This document shows positions 47,713 to 57,819 of a stretch of 64,000 nt of DNA, one piece after another. The stretch covers positions 62,001 through 126,000 of the forward strand of contig NZ_JAAABL010000006.1 in assembly GCF_009900765.1 (NCBI RefSeq). Reading direction: 5' to 3'. How positions within the stretch are numbered: position 1 is the first letter of the stretch; each line of letters starts with the position of its first letter. A program made the translations under genes and the position numbers. The notes beneath the pieces are model-generated. The model was given only the letters and a program-made list of their open reading frames with translations. It searched no databases and had not been told where the DNA came from. This DNA is from Rhodovarius lipocyclicus (GTDB taxonomy: Bacteria > Pseudomonadota > Alphaproteobacteria > Acetobacterales > Acetobacteraceae).

Positions 47713-48711
47713 ATGCAACCCTCATTCTCGCGACGATCGCTGCTGGCGGCCCCCGCGCTGATCGCCCTGCCCGCCACGGCCCAGCCCATCGCCGGCGGCC
47801 GCAACATCCGCCTCATCGTCCCCTTCCCGCCCGGCGGCGCGGTGGATCTGCTAGGCCGGCTGATGGCGGAGCGCCTGTCCACCGCCCTGGGCCAGACCGT
47901 GGTGGTGGAAAACCGCGGTGGCGCCGGCGGCCTGCTGGGGGCCGACATCGTGGCCAAGGGCGACAAGGACGGCAGTGTGATCGGGCTGATGGGTGTCACC
48001 ATCATGGCGGCCTATCCCTACATGACCAACCGCATGCCCTTCGACCCCGAGCGCGACCTGGCGCCGATCAGCAAGGTGGTCGATGGCTCCCTGCTGTGCG
48101 TGGTCAACGCCGACACGGCGCGCCGCAATGGCTGGACCGATTTCCGCGCCCTGATCGCCTGGAGCCGCGCCCACCCCGAACAGGTGCGCATGGGCTCCTC
48201 GGGCAACGGCACCGCCTCGCACCTCAATATCGAGGCGATCAACCGCGCGGCGGACGCCAAGATCCTGCACGTGCCCTATCGCGGCGGCGGCCCCGCCATC
48301 AACGATCTGGTGGCCGGCAACATCGACATGATGTTCGACGTGATGCCCGCGCTGATGCCGCATGTGGAGGCCGGGCGCTTCAAGGCGCTGGCCGTGTCCT
48401 CGAAGGAAGCCGTGCCCTTCCTGCCCAATATCCCGGGCATGGGCAGCTTCCCCGAGCTGGGGCTGGCCAACCACAACCTGGTCAGCTGGAACTCCATCAT
48501 GGCGCCCTCCGGCGTGCCGGAACCGGTGATCCAGCGCCTGCACGCCGCGATCGTGCAGGTGTGCTCGGACCCGGCCTTCGTGCAGCGGCTGCAACCGCTG
48601 GGCTACGCGGCCGCGACCAGCGCGACACCCGCGGCACTGACAGCACTGATCGCGCAGGAACGGCCGTTCTGGCGGAATATGGTGGAGATCTCGGGGGCAC
48701 GGCTGGATTGA
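47713..48711 (+). CDS. Bug family (TctC-type) periplasmic solute-binding protein
   Basis: A 332-residue protein with a signal peptide (FSRRSLLAAPALIALPATAQ). Bug signatures are IRLIVPFPPGGAVDLLGRLM, ENRGGAGGLLGADIV, MGSSGNGTASHLNIEAI and HVPYRGGGPAINDLVAG. It is another orphan without TctAB. It is read away from the Nudix gene after a 64-base gap, and the family B repeat follows its stop. Confidence 0.93.
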   Translation: MQPSFSRRSLLAAPALIALPATAQPIAGGRNIRLIVPFPPGGAVDLLGRLMAERLSTALGQTVVVENRGGAGGLLGADIVAKGDKDGSVIGLMGVTIMAAYPYMTNRMPFDPERDLAPISKVVDGSLLCVVNADTARRNGWTDFRALIAWSRAHPEQVRMGSSGNGTASHLNIEAINRAADAKILHVPYRGGGPAINDLVAGNIDMMFDVMPALMPHVEAGRFKALAVSSKEAVPFLPNIPGMGSFPELGLANHNLVSWNSIMAPSGVPEPVIQRLHAAIVQVCSDPAFVQRLQPLGYAAATSATPAALTALIAQERPFWRNMVEISGARLD

Positions 48712-48712
48712 G

Positions 48713-48836
48713 ACGGGGGCTTCGCCCCCGAGCCCCCAGTCAGGGGCGCCGCCCCTGACCACCCCGCAAAGGGTTGCAGCAACCCTTTGAACCCAGGAAT
48801 TGGCGCCTTGCCTTGGCAGGTGGGGCGCCGCTTTAT
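48713..48836. repeat. Dispersed intergenic repeat, family B copy 3
   Basis: Contains GGGGGCTTCGCCCCC (48715-48729), CAGGGGCGCCGCCCCTG (48742-48758) and AAAGGGTTGCAGCAACCCTTT (48769-48789) as successive hairpins. The module AGGAATTGGCGCC...GGCAGGTGGGGCGCC (48795-48828) is also found near 15581 and 3954. It fills the gap between the convergent Bug and kup genes and may end both transcripts. Confidence 0.75.
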
Positions 48837-50765
48837 TCACACCGCGATCCGCACGCCCAGCTCCACCACCCGGTCGGGCGGGATGCGGAAGAACTCCGTG
48901 GCCGGCATGGAATTGCGCTGCATCGCCCGGAACAGCCATTGCTGCCAGCCCCACATCTTAGGCACGGCGGCCTGCACGATGGTCTCGCGCCCCAGGAAAT
49001 AACTGGCCTGCATGGGTTCGAAGGCGATCTTGCCCTCGGCGTTCAGGGTTTCCAGTTCGCGCGGGATGTTGGGGCTTTCCTGGAAGCCGTAATGCAGCAT
49101 CACGCGATGGATGCCCGGCGCCAGCTCCGCCACCTCGCGCCGGCGGGCGTCGCCCACCACGGGGATATCCTCGTTGGAGACGGTGACGAACAGCACGCGC
49201 TCATGCAGCACCTTGTTGTGCTTCAGGTTGTGCAGCAGCGCACCGGGCAGGAAGTCCTTCTCGCCGGTCATGAAGATGGCGATGCCGGGCACGCGGATGG
49301 TACGGCTCTGCGGCAGGCGGGCCAGGAAGGATTTCAGCGGCAGGCTGTCCTGGCGCAGGCGCTGGAACAGCAGCTGGCGGCCATGATACCAAGTGGCCAT
49401 CAGCGCGAAGGTGATCAGGCCCAGGATCAGCGGCACATAGCCGCCATCGGGCACCTTCAGCGCGGTGGCGGCGAAGAAGCCGAGGTCGAGCAGCGCCAGC
49501 GGGATGAACACCGCCCCCACCTTCAGCACCGACCAGTTGAACACCCGGTGCAGCACGATCACCGCCAGGATGGAGCTGGCGATGAAGGTGCCCGTCACCG
49601 CGAAGCCATAGGCGGCCGCCAGCGCGTCGCTGTTCTTGAACTCCAGCACCAGCACCAGCACGCCGATCAGCAGGATGAAGTTGATCTGGGGCACATAGAT
49701 CTGCCCTTCCTCGGTCGCGGAGGTGTGGCGCACCACCAGGCGCGGCAGCAGGCCCAGCTGCACGCATTGCCGCGCGACGGAAAAGGCACCCGAGATCATG
49801 GCCTGGCTGGCGATCACGGTGGCGGCGCAGGCCAGCACGACCAGCGGCAGGCGCAGCCATTCGGGGGCGAGCAGGAAGAAGGGGTTCTCGATCGCCTCGG
49901 GCTCCCGCAGCAGCAGCGCCCCCTGGCCGAAATAGTTCAGCGCCAGCGCCGGCAGCACGAAGGTCGTCCACATGATGCGGATGGGACGGCGGCCGAAATG
50001 ACCCATATCGGCATACAGCGCCTCCGCCCCCGTGACCGACAGCACGACGGCGCCGAGCGCGATGAAGGCCGCGGCGTGATAGTGCAGCACGAAGTTCACG
50101 GCATAGCTGGGCGACAGCGCCAGCAGCACGGAGGGGTGGTGCAGGATCTCCCACAGGCCGAGCAGGCCGATGCCCAGGAACCACACGGCGCAGATCGGCC
50201 CGAACACCTGGCCCATCTGCGAGGTGCCCCGGTACTGCACCGCGAACAGCCCCAGCAGGATCACCAGCGAGAGCGGCACCACCGCTTCCTCGAAGATGGG
50301 GTCCACCACCTTCAACCCCTCGACCGCCGAGAGCACGGAGATGGCCGGGGTGATGATGCCGTCGCCGAAGAACAGCGCGGCGCCGGCGATGCCGATCATC
50401 ACCACGATCCAGCGCCCGCGCGTGGTGGTGGTGGTGCGCATGGCCAGCGCCATCAGCGCCAGGATCCCGCCCTCTCCCCGGTTGTCGGCGCGCATGATGA
50501 CCATCACGTACTTCACCGTGACGGTCAGCATCAGCGACCAGAAGATCAGGCTGAGCACGCCCAGGATCTCCCACCGCTCGATCCCGCCATCCTCGAAATG
50601 CAGCAGCGAGGCCTTCAGCGCGTAAAGCGGAGAGGTGCCGATATCGCCATAGACCACGCCCAGCACGCCCAAGGCGGCGGCCAGGGTGAGCTTACCCTTG
50701 GCGTCATGCCCAGGCGCGGACGGGGGCGCGGGGGTGCTGGGGCCGGAAGGCTGTGCGTCGCTCAT
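48837..50765 (-). CDS. kup: Low-affinity potassium transporter Kup
   Basis: A 642-residue KUP/HAK transporter with about 12 helices and a soluble C-terminal third. The N-terminal signature is [17 protein letters not shown] (about 36-52); [14 protein letters not shown] and [19 protein letters not shown] are typical. It imports potassium with protons. ATG 50765 overlaps the methyltransferase stop as ATGA, so it ends the aap-led gene run. It lies convergent to the Bug gene. Confidence 0.94.
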   Translation of the reverse strand: MSDAQPSGPSTPAPPSAPGHDAKGKLTLAAALGVLGVVYGDIGTSPLYALKASLLHFEDGGIERWEILGVLSLIFWSLMLTVTVKYVMVIMRADNRGEGGILALMALAMRTTTTTRGRWIVVMIGIAGAALFFGDGIITPAISVLSAVEGLKVVDPIFEEAVVPLSLVILLGLFAVQYRGTSQMGQVFGPICAVWFLGIGLLGLWEILHHPSVLLALSPSYAVNFVLHYHAAAFIALGAVVLSVTGAEALYADMGHFGRRPIRIMWTTFVLPALALNYFGQGALLLREPEAIENPFFLLAPEWLRLPLVVLACAATVIASQAMISGAFSVARQCVQLGLLPRLVVRHTSATEEGQIYVPQINFILLIGVLVLVLEFKNSDALAAAYGFAVTGTFIASSILAVIVLHRVFNWSVLKVGAVFIPLALLDLGFFAATALKVPDGGYVPLILGLITFALMATWYHGRQLLFQRLRQDSLPLKSFLARLPQSRTIRVPGIAIFMTGEKDFLPGALLHNLKHNKVLHERVLFVTVSNEDIPVVGDARRREVAELAPGIHRVMLHYGFQESPNIPRELETLNAEGKIAFEPMQASYFLGRETIVQAAVPKMWGWQQWLFRAMQRNSMPATEFFRIPPDRVVELGVRIAV

Positions 50766-51616
50766 GCTTCAGCACATAGCGGTTTTTTTCCAAAGGTTGC
50801 AGCGGGGGTATGCGTGACACCCCTGTCACCTCCGCCCCGATGGCGTCCCCAGGCCAGCCGAGCGGTGGCGGTGAAGCTGCAGCCCGCGGCCGGATCGCCC
50901 CAGGCCTCCCGCAACGCGGCCTCCACCCGGGCGCGGTCCGCGGGCGACAGGGCCATCAGGAAGGCCCCCATGATGCCCTGCCCGGCCAGCCAGGGGCCGA
51001 ACCAGTCGTCGAAATCGCGGAAATCCTGGCGGATGGCGATGTCCTGCTCCCGCACCGCCTCCAGCCCCGCGCCGCGCAGCAAGGCCGAGAGGCGCCCGGG
51101 CGCGCCCACCTGGCCCCGCCAGTGCCGGGCGCGCCAGGCGGCCCCCTGGGGCAGCAGGGCCGCCACCGTATCGGCGAACAGGTTGAGAAAGGGCATGCCG
51201 CCCCGGAAATCCCACATGGCGGTGGCCACCACCCCGCCCGGGCGGGTCACCCGGACCATCTCGGCCACGGCTTGTGCCGCATCCGGTACGAATCCCAGCA
51301 CCAGCAGGGCCAGGCTGGAGTCAAAGGCGCCGGAAACGAAGGGCAGCGCGCCGATATCGCCGCGCACGAAGGCCGCCCCCGGCACCCGCCGCCACGCGCC
51401 CAGCAGATAGGCCTGGCCATAATCCAGCCCGGTCAGCCGCGCGGCGGGGTCGCGCGCCGCCAGCGCGGCCGAAAGCGCCCCGGTGCCGCAACCCGCATCC
51501 AGCACGCGCGCGCCGGGGGCCAGGGACAGCGCATCCAGGAAGGGCTCCGCCAGCGCCCGGCTCCAGCGGCCCATGGATTGCTCATAGGCGTCGGAGTCGG
51601 TGGCGACATAGGCCAT
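50762..51616 (-). CDS. Class I SAM-dependent methyltransferase (UbiE-like)
   Basis: A 284-residue protein with SAM motif [10 protein letters not shown] (38-46), an LDYGQAYL acidic strand end and [14 protein letters not shown]. The substrate is unknown. It abuts the ATC-hydrolase-like gene (TGA followed directly by ATG) and overlaps kup. The last 30 residues are low complexity. Confidence 0.85.
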   Translation of the reverse strand: MAYVATDSDAYEQSMGRWSRALAEPFLDALSLAPGARVLDAGCGTGALSAALAARDPAARLTGLDYGQAYLLGAWRRVPGAAFVRGDIGALPFVSGAFDSSLALLVLGFVPDAAQAVAEMVRVTRPGGVVATAMWDFRGGMPFLNLFADTVAALLPQGAAWRARHWRGQVGAPGRLSALLRGAGLEAVREQDIAIRQDFRDFDDWFGPWLAGQGIMGAFLMALSPADRARVEAALREAWGDPAAGCSFTATARLAWGRHRGGGDRGVTHTPAATFGKKPLCAEA

Positions 51617-52090
51617 TCAGCCGGCGGCCTCGTCCCAGACGTAGCGGAAGTCGCAATGGCTGGCGCCGCCCATGATGGTCTGGGTGCGCGTCAGCTTCAG
51701 GCGCTTGTCGTAGCCGCCGCAGAAGGCGCCGTCGCGGTTGCAGGACAGCACCGCCCCCAGCTCCCCCAGCCCCATATCGCGATAGGTCTCGGCATAGCGG
51801 CAGCGGGTGACGTTGAAGTCGAAATGGGTGGCATCCTGGCGGGTGATGTCCATCGCCAGGGCATCGTCCTTGCGCCACAGCTCCATCAGCGAGGCGAAAT
51901 GCGCGACACCCGTCTCGGCGCCCTTTGCCATGGCGGCGCCGGTTTCCTCGGCCAGCTTCACGATCGCCCGCGTCATGATGCCGCGGGCGGCCTCGGCACC
52001 GATGCTGGCCGCCATCTCCTCATAGATGCCCTTGGCGAAGGCGGCCTCGATCCGGCGCTGGGCCAGGATCGAGACGGGCGCCTCCCCCAT
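51617..52090 (-). CDS. L-2-amino-thiazoline-4-carboxylate hydrolase-like protein
   Basis: A 157-residue protein matching the ATC hydrolase family, with the diagnostic C-terminal stretch FNVTRCRYAETYRDMG, LSCNRDGAFCGGYD and TIMGGASHCDFRY. In Pseudomonas the enzyme opens the thiazoline ring on the way to L-cysteine; other members have uncertain substrates. It starts one base after the aapP stop, so the amino-acid ABC transporter may import its substrate or a related sulfur amino acid. Confidence 0.85.
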   Translation of the reverse strand: MGEAPVSILAQRRIEAAFAKGIYEEMAASIGAEAARGIMTRAIVKLAEETGAAMAKGAETGVAHFASLMELWRKDDALAMDITRQDATHFDFNVTRCRYAETYRDMGLGELGAVLSCNRDGAFCGGYDKRLKLTRTQTIMGGASHCDFRYVWDEAAG

Positions 52091-52091
52091 C

Positions 52092-52865
<774 letters not shown>

Positions 52866-52908
52866 GCGATGAAGTCTCCGGTCAGGGGATGGCGATGGGT
52901 CATGATCC

Positions 52909-54042
52909 TCACCGCTTCCTGTGCTTGTTGAGTTCCGCTTCCAGCCCGGCGCTGTATTTGGACATGGCGAAGCAGAAGATGAAATAGATCAGGCCGACGG
53001 TCACATACACCTCGACCGCGAAGCCTTGCCATTGCGGCTCGATGATCGCGGTTTTCGCGGCGGTGAGCAGGTCGAAGATGCCGATGATCAGCACCAGCGA
53101 GGTGTCCTTGAAGAAGCCGATGAAGGTGTTGACCAGCGGCGGAATGACCAGCCGCAGCGCCTGCGGCAGGATGATGAAGCCGGTCTTCTGCCAATAGGAC
53201 AGGCCGAGCGCCTCGGCGGCCTCGTACTGGCCCTTGGGCAGGGATTGCAGGCCGGCGCGCACCACCTCGGCCAGATAGGCGCCGGCGAACAGGATGATGG
53301 CCACCTGCGCGCGCAGCAGCTTGTCGATGTTCAGCCCCTCGGGCAGGAACAGCGGGAACATCACGCTGGCCATGAACAGCAGGGAGATCAGCGGCACGCC
53401 GCGGATCAGCTCCACATACACCACGCACAGCGCCTTGATGGCCGGCAGGCGCGACCGCCGCCCCAGCGCCACCATGATCGCGAGCGGGAAGGCGAAGGCG
53501 AGGCCGAAGGTCGCCAGGATCAGCGTGATGGGCAGGCCGCCCCAGCGCTCCTGCGGGACATAGGACAGGCCGAACACCCCGCCCCACATCAGCAGGCCGA
53601 TCGCGGTCAGCGTCACGGCCCAGACCAGCACCAGCTCCTTGCGCCAGAAGCGGCGCATGGCGCTGACGATGTACAGCGCGATGAACAGCACGCAGACGAT
53701 GGCGGGGCGCCAGTGCTCCTCATACGGATAGGTGCCGAACAGGATGAAGCGGTGCTTCTCCGTGATCACGGCCCAGCAGGCGCCGATGCCCTTGATGTCG
53801 CGGCAGGAGCTGGTGTCGGCCCGGCCGAAACGGTCGTTGGGCACCTGCCAGATGGCGTTGAGGAAAGCCCAGTCAACAAAGCTGATGGTGTAGCGCACCA
53901 GCAGATAGGCCAGCAGCAGCGTGATCATGCTGTTGAACACGCCGTTCAACAGGTTGGCCTTCACCCAGCCGAGCGGGCCGCCCGCCATGAGGCGGGAAGG
54001 CGGCGGCAGGGCCGGAGACGGGGTATGGGTCGTCACACTCAT
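52909..54042 (-). CDS. aapM: General amino-acid ABC transporter permease AapM
   Basis: A 377-residue HisM-type permease with the long N-terminal extension typical of Aap/YhdX-YhdY systems (helix near 36-56, periplasmic Cys-containing loop SSCRDIKGIGACWAV). The EAA loop is EAAEALGLSYWQKTGFIILPQALR (in part). ATG 54042 lies three bases after the micro-ORF stop at 54046. Confidence 0.93.
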   Translation of the reverse strand: MSVTTHTPSPALPPPSRLMAGGPLGWVKANLLNGVFNSMITLLLAYLLVRYTISFVDWAFLNAIWQVPNDRFGRADTSSCRDIKGIGACWAVITEKHRFILFGTYPYEEHWRPAIVCVLFIALYIVSAMRRFWRKELVLVWAVTLTAIGLLMWGGVFGLSYVPQERWGGLPITLILATFGLAFAFPLAIMVALGRRSRLPAIKALCVVYVELIRGVPLISLLFMASVMFPLFLPEGLNIDKLLRAQVAIILFAGAYLAEVVRAGLQSLPKGQYEAAEALGLSYWQKTGFIILPQALRLVIPPLVNTFIGFFKDTSLVLIIGIFDLLTAAKTAIIEPQWQGFAVEVYVTVGLIYFIFCFAMSKYSAGLEAELNKHRKR

Positions 54043-54045
54043 GGC

Positions 54046-54126
54046 TCAGCGCTCCACCAGCGCGATGCGCGCCCAAGGGAACATTGCGACAATGCGCGGG
54101 CCGGGGTCCGGTATCGTCAGGATCAT
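54046..54126 (-). CDS. 26-codon micro-ORF with a duplicated aapQ C-terminus
   Basis: Between aapQ and aapM an ATG (54126), three bases after the aapQ stop, opens a 26-codon frame. It reads MILTIPDPGPRIVAMFPW and ends ARIALVER, the same eight residues that end AapQ. The 25 bases at 54048-54072 repeat 54132-54156 exactly. It may be a duplication scar, or a tiny translated linker keeping aapQ-aapM coupled. Not certainly a real gene. Confidence 0.4.
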   Translation of the reverse strand: MILTIPDPGPRIVAMFPWARIALVER

Positions 54127-54129
54127 CGC

Positions 54130-55332
54130 TTAGCGCTCCACCAGCGCGATGCGCGCATTGTACCAGTTCATGAAGAGACTGATGGACAACGAGATCGACA
54201 GATACACCACCATGATGGCGGCGATGCCCTCGATGGCCTGGCCGGTCTGGTTCAGCGTCGTGTTGGCGATGCTGACGATGTCCTGATAGCCGATGGCCAC
54301 CGCCAGCGAGCTGTTCTTGGTCAGGTTCAGGAACTGGCTGGTCATCGGCGGGATGATCACGCGCAGCGCCTGCGGCAGCACCACCAGGCGCATCACCTGG
54401 CCGCGCGGCAGGCCCAGCGCCCCCGCCGCCTCCCACTGGCCCTGGTGCACGGCCTGGATGCCGGCACGCACGATCTCGCAGATGAAGCCGGCGGTGTAGA
54501 GCGTGAGGCCCGTCAGCAGCGCGAAGAATTCGGGGCTGACGGTCAGCCCGCCCTGGAAGTTGAAGCCGCGCAGAAAGGGGATGTCCGGGGTGAAGGGCGC
54601 GCCCTGCGTGGCCCAGACCACCAGCGGCGCGCCCACGCACAGCAGCAGCGCCACGGGCCAGACCTTGCGTGGCTGGCCATCGGCCATCTGCCGGGCGAGT
54701 GCGGCGCGGCGCCAGATCAGCGTGGCCACGATGCCGATCACGCAGACCAGCAGTGCCCAGCTATGGGCCGGCAACCACTCGAACCAGGGCAGCTTCAGGC
54801 CGCGGTTGGACAGGAACACGCCGGTGGCGGGGTTGATCGCCTGGCGCGGCCCCGGCAGGCCCTGCAGCATGGCGTACCAGAACAGCAGTTGCAGCAGCAG
54901 CGGCAGGTCGCGCACCACCTCGACATAGCCGCCCACCAGCTTGGAGACGAGCCAGTTGGGCGACAGGCGCAGCACACCCAGCAGCGTGCCCAGCAGCGTG
55001 GCCAGGATGATGCCGATGATCGCCACCTTCAGCGTGTTCGTCAGGCCCACGGCCAGCGCGCGCAGATAGGTGTTGGTCGGATCGTAGGGAATGAGGCTTT
55101 CCGCGATGGGCAGCCCGGCCTCGCGGCTCAGGAAGCCCCAGCCGCTGGCGATGCGCCGCACCTCCAGATTGTGCACGGTGTTGGACCACAGCCACCAGAA
55201 GATGGTCGCCACCACCGCCAGCACCAGCACCTGCCAGACGATGCCGCGAAAGCGCTCGTCGCTCCAGCTCAGGCGCAGGGGGCGTTTGGGTGGTTTGGCC
55301 GCATAGCGCGGATCGATCGCGGTATCGGACAT
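54130..55332 (-). CDS. aapQ: General amino-acid ABC transporter permease AapQ
   Basis: A 400-residue HisM-type permease of the Aap family. The N-terminal helix is near 33-50, conserved DPTNTYLRALAVGLTNTLKV follows, and the EAA loop is EAAGALGLPRGQVMRLVVLPQALR (in part). The C-terminus NWYNARIALVER is duplicated downstream. It pairs with AapM. A 9-base-pair hairpin separates it from aapJ upstream. Confidence 0.93.
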   Translation of the reverse strand: MSDTAIDPRYAAKPPKRPLRLSWSDERFRGIVWQVLVLAVVATIFWWLWSNTVHNLEVRRIASGWGFLSREAGLPIAESLIPYDPTNTYLRALAVGLTNTLKVAIIGIILATLLGTLLGVLRLSPNWLVSKLVGGYVEVVRDLPLLLQLLFWYAMLQGLPGPRQAINPATGVFLSNRGLKLPWFEWLPAHSWALLVCVIGIVATLIWRRAALARQMADGQPRKVWPVALLLCVGAPLVVWATQGAPFTPDIPFLRGFNFQGGLTVSPEFFALLTGLTLYTAGFICEIVRAGIQAVHQGQWEAAGALGLPRGQVMRLVVLPQALRVIIPPMTSQFLNLTKNSSLAVAIGYQDIVSIANTTLNQTGQAIEGIAAIMVVYLSISLSISLFMNWYNARIALVER

Positions 55333-55377
55333 TCGGGGGGATGCCTGCCTGTTTATGTCATGGGCCTTGCGGCGGAA

Positions 55378-55400
55378 CCGGGAGGGACTGGCCCTCCCGG
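55378..55400 (-). promoter_or_regulatory. Intergenic hairpin between aapJ and aapQ
   Basis: A perfect 9-base-pair stem (CCGGGAGGG / CCCTCCCGG, loop of five) lies in the 87-base gap after the binding-protein gene, with no T-run. Such hairpins often stabilise the upstream mRNA and lower read-through, giving more binding protein than permease. Confidence 0.6.
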
Positions 55401-55419
55401 CGGTATCTCATGGGTCGGA

Positions 55420-56532
55420 TCAACGGAACGGCGGGGCGTACTGCAGCCCGCCCGGCGTGGTCCACAGCGCGTTGGGGCCGCGCTGCAGGCCGAGCGGCGT
55501 CAGGTTGCGGCTGAACACCTCGCCGTAATTGCCCAGGATCTTCACGACATTGACCAGCCAGCGGTTGTCCACGCCCAGCATCTGGCCAAGGTCGCCGCCA
55601 CGGCCCAGCATGCGGCCCACCTCGGGGCGCTGATCGGCGGTCGCGGCCTGTTCCACATTGGCGGCGGTGATGCCGAACTCCTCGGCGGCGAGCAGGCCGA
55701 AATGCACCCAGCGCACCAGGTCCGCGAAGCGCTGGTCGCCATGGCGCACCAGCGGGCCCAGCGGCTCCTTGGAGATGATCTCGGGCAGGATGATGTGGTC
55801 GTTCGGGTTCTGCTGGGTGCTGCGCACGCCGGCCAGGCCCGAGGCGTCGGTGGTGTAGGCATCGCAGCGGCCGGCGATATAGGCCGCGACATTGTCCTCC
55901 TGGCGCTCGATCACCACGGGGCGGATGGTCACCCGGTTGGAGCGCGCCCAGTCGGACAGGTTCTGCTCGGTGGTGGTGCCGGGCTGCACGCAGATGGTCG
56001 CGCCATCCAGCTGCCGGGCGGAGGTGACGCCCAGGCTGCGCTTCACCATGAAGCCCTGGCCGTCATAGAAGCTGGTCGCCGGAAAATCGAGGCCGAGCGA
56101 GGTGTCGCGGCTCAGCGTCCAGGTCGTGTTGCGGGCCAGCATGTCCAGCTCACCCGATTGCAGCGCGGTGAAGCGCGCCTGCGGGGTGGTGGCGACGAAG
56201 CGGACGCGGTTCTGGTCTGTGCCGAAAATGGCGATGGCCACCGCGCGGCAGTAATCCACGTCGAAGCCGGACCAGCGGCCCTGGCTGTCGGGCGCCGAGA
56301 AGCCGGCCAGCCCGGTGCTGACGCCGCAGATCAGCGTGCCGCGGTTGCGGATGGTCTCGATCATGTTGCTGCCGCCGCCGGCGGCGGGGGCCGGTGCGGG
56401 GGCGGGTGCCGCCGCGGGGGCCTGGGCCCGCGCGGCGGGCGCGGTCAGCGCCAGCAACCCGGCGCCCATCGCGCCCAGGACCAGCCGGCGAACGGAAAAG
56501 CCCCGCTTCCCAGAAGAAGACATGGTGTTCAC
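55420..56532 (-). CDS. aapJ: General amino-acid ABC transporter substrate-binding protein
   Basis: A 370-residue periplasmic SBP family 3 protein. The signal peptide runs to about residue 36 (basic GKRGFSVRR, hydrophobic core, APAARAQA). An Ala/Pro repeat linker (38-52) follows, then the SBP fold: GTLICGVSTGLAGFSAPD, GFDVDYCRAVAIAIFG and RQLDGATICVQPGTT. The start is GTG 56532, with GGAG eight bases upstream; ATG 56523 is an alternative. It is the first gene of the aap operon. Confidence 0.93.
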   Translation of the reverse strand: MNTMSSSGKRGFSVRRLVLGAMGAGLLALTAPAARAQAPAAAPAPAPAPAAGGGSNMIETIRNRGTLICGVSTGLAGFSAPDSQGRWSGFDVDYCRAVAIAIFGTDQNRVRFVATTPQARFTALQSGELDMLARNTTWTLSRDTSLGLDFPATSFYDGQGFMVKRSLGVTSARQLDGATICVQPGTTTEQNLSDWARSNRVTIRPVVIERQEDNVAAYIAGRCDAYTTDASGLAGVRSTQQNPNDHIILPEIISKEPLGPLVRHGDQRFADLVRWVHFGLLAAEEFGITAANVEQAATADQRPEVGRMLGRGGDLGQMLGVDNRWLVNVVKILGNYGEVFSRNLTPLGLQRGPNALWTTPGGLQYAPPFR

Positions 56533-56810
56533 TGTGATTTCTCCCTCGACTTAGCCGCCTGGTCTCCCAGCCTGGCGACCGCCCCCCTCTCCCGCAGGGG
56601 AAGGCGACCGATGCATCCATGCTGGCCCAGCCATGCGACCCGATCAATGCAACACTCATATGGCCCCCGGAAGCGTTGCGCCAGTGTTGCCCACACTCGA
56701 TGCACTCGCCTGTTTTTCATGCCGTCGCCCCGCTGCACCGCAACAGTGCGATGAGTGACCAAGGGGCGGGCAGGTTCACAGCGCTGCAGCCCCTGCCTAA
56801 TGTCCGGGCC
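56533..56810. other. Divergent intergenic region of aapJ and the cyclodeaminase-like gene
   Basis: A 278-base spacer that should hold both promoters. A separated inverted repeat, GCAACACT (56649-56656) and AGTGTTGC (56683-56690), is the only clear operator-like feature. No sigma-54 site with correct spacing and no ORF with a credible start were found; an in-frame ATG at 56751 could extend the downstream protein by 20 residues. Confidence 0.4.
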
Positions 56811-57731
56811 ATGCGTGAATTAGACCAGGCGGCCGTGGCCGCCGCCCTGCCCTGGCCCGCCCTGATGGAGGCATTGGCCAGGATGTTCCGGCAGGGTTGC
56901 GATTCCCCTCTGCGCCACCGCCACCTGCTGGGCGACGATGCCTCCCTGCTGCTGATGCCGGCCTGGACGGCGGGGGGGTACACCGGGGTGAAGATCGTGC
57001 ATGTGAACCCGGCCAACACCTCTCGGCGCCTGCCGGCGGTGCATGCGGCCTATCTGCTGTCCTCCGCCGTCACCGGCGCGCCCATCGCCCTGCTGGATGG
57101 CGGGGAGCTGACGGACCGCCGCACCGCCGCGACCTCCGTGCTCGCGGCGCGCCACCTGGCCCGGCCCGACAGCCGGCGCCTGCTGGTCCTGGGCAGCGGC
57201 AAAGTCGCGGGCGCCCTGGCGGAGGCCTATGCCAGCGCCTTCCCGCTGACCGAGGTGATGATCTGGAGCCGCGGCCAGGACAACGCGACGGCGCTGGCCC
57301 GCAAGCTGGCGGCGCACGGCCTGCCGGCCCGCGCGGTGGCCAGCCCCGACCCGGCGGGCGCCGACATCGTCGCCTGCGCCACCCTGTCCACCGAACCGCT
57401 GCTGCGCGGGGCCGATCTGGCGCCGGGCACGCATCTGGACCTGGTCGGCGCCTTCCGCGCCCATATGCGCGAATCCGACGGCGCGGCCATGGCCCGCGCC
57501 CGGCTGGTGGTGGACACCTATGCCGGCGCCTTGGCCGAGGCCGGCGACGTGCTGCGCGCCATCGAGGAAGGCGCCATCACCCGGGACCACATCGCGGCCG
57601 AACTGGCCGAGATCCTGCGCGGCGAGAAGACCGGCCGCCAGGATCCGGAACAGATCACCGCCTTCAAATCCGTCGGCTGGGCCGGCGAGGACCTGGCGGC
57701 GGCCATGCTGGCGGCGGGTGTGACGGGCTGA
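56811..57731 (+). CDS. Ornithine cyclodeaminase / mu-crystallin family protein
   Basis: A 306-residue NAD(P)-binding protein. The conserved GGYTGVKIVHVNPAN and ALLDGGELTDRRTAATSVLAARHLA segments bind substrate and cofactor. The Rossmann motif is VLGSGKVAGALAEAY; KSVGWAGEDLAAA ends the fold. Members make proline from ornithine, or act as alanine dehydrogenases or ketimine reductases; the reaction cannot be assigned. It is divergent from the amino-acid transporter, so an amino-acid substrate is plausible. Confidence 0.85.
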   Translation: MRELDQAAVAAALPWPALMEALARMFRQGCDSPLRHRHLLGDDASLLLMPAWTAGGYTGVKIVHVNPANTSRRLPAVHAAYLLSSAVTGAPIALLDGGELTDRRTAATSVLAARHLARPDSRRLLVLGSGKVAGALAEAYASAFPLTEVMIWSRGQDNATALARKLAAHGLPARAVASPDPAGADIVACATLSTEPLLRGADLAPGTHLDLVGAFRAHMRESDGAAMARARLVVDTYAGALAEAGDVLRAIEEGAITRDHIAAELAEILRGEKTGRQDPEQITAFKSVGWAGEDLAAAMLAAGVTG

Positions 57732-57819
57732 GGCCCGGCCTCACCGTGAGTTACCCACAGGCCGAGGTTGCATGCGCGGGGCCGCATGGCTACCACCGCG
57801 TCATGCCGCCCGTGCAACC

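Noticed and set aside
56649-56690. Possible sigma-54 promoter in the aapJ divergent region
   Set aside because: TGGC and TTGC occur, but with 11 bases between them, which is wrong for the -24/-12 consensus.
52921-56754. Very long plus-strand open frame of about 1277 codons
   Set aside because: It runs antisense across aapM, aapQ and aapJ and is low complexity (Gln/His/Arg). It is a GC-rich third-position artefact.
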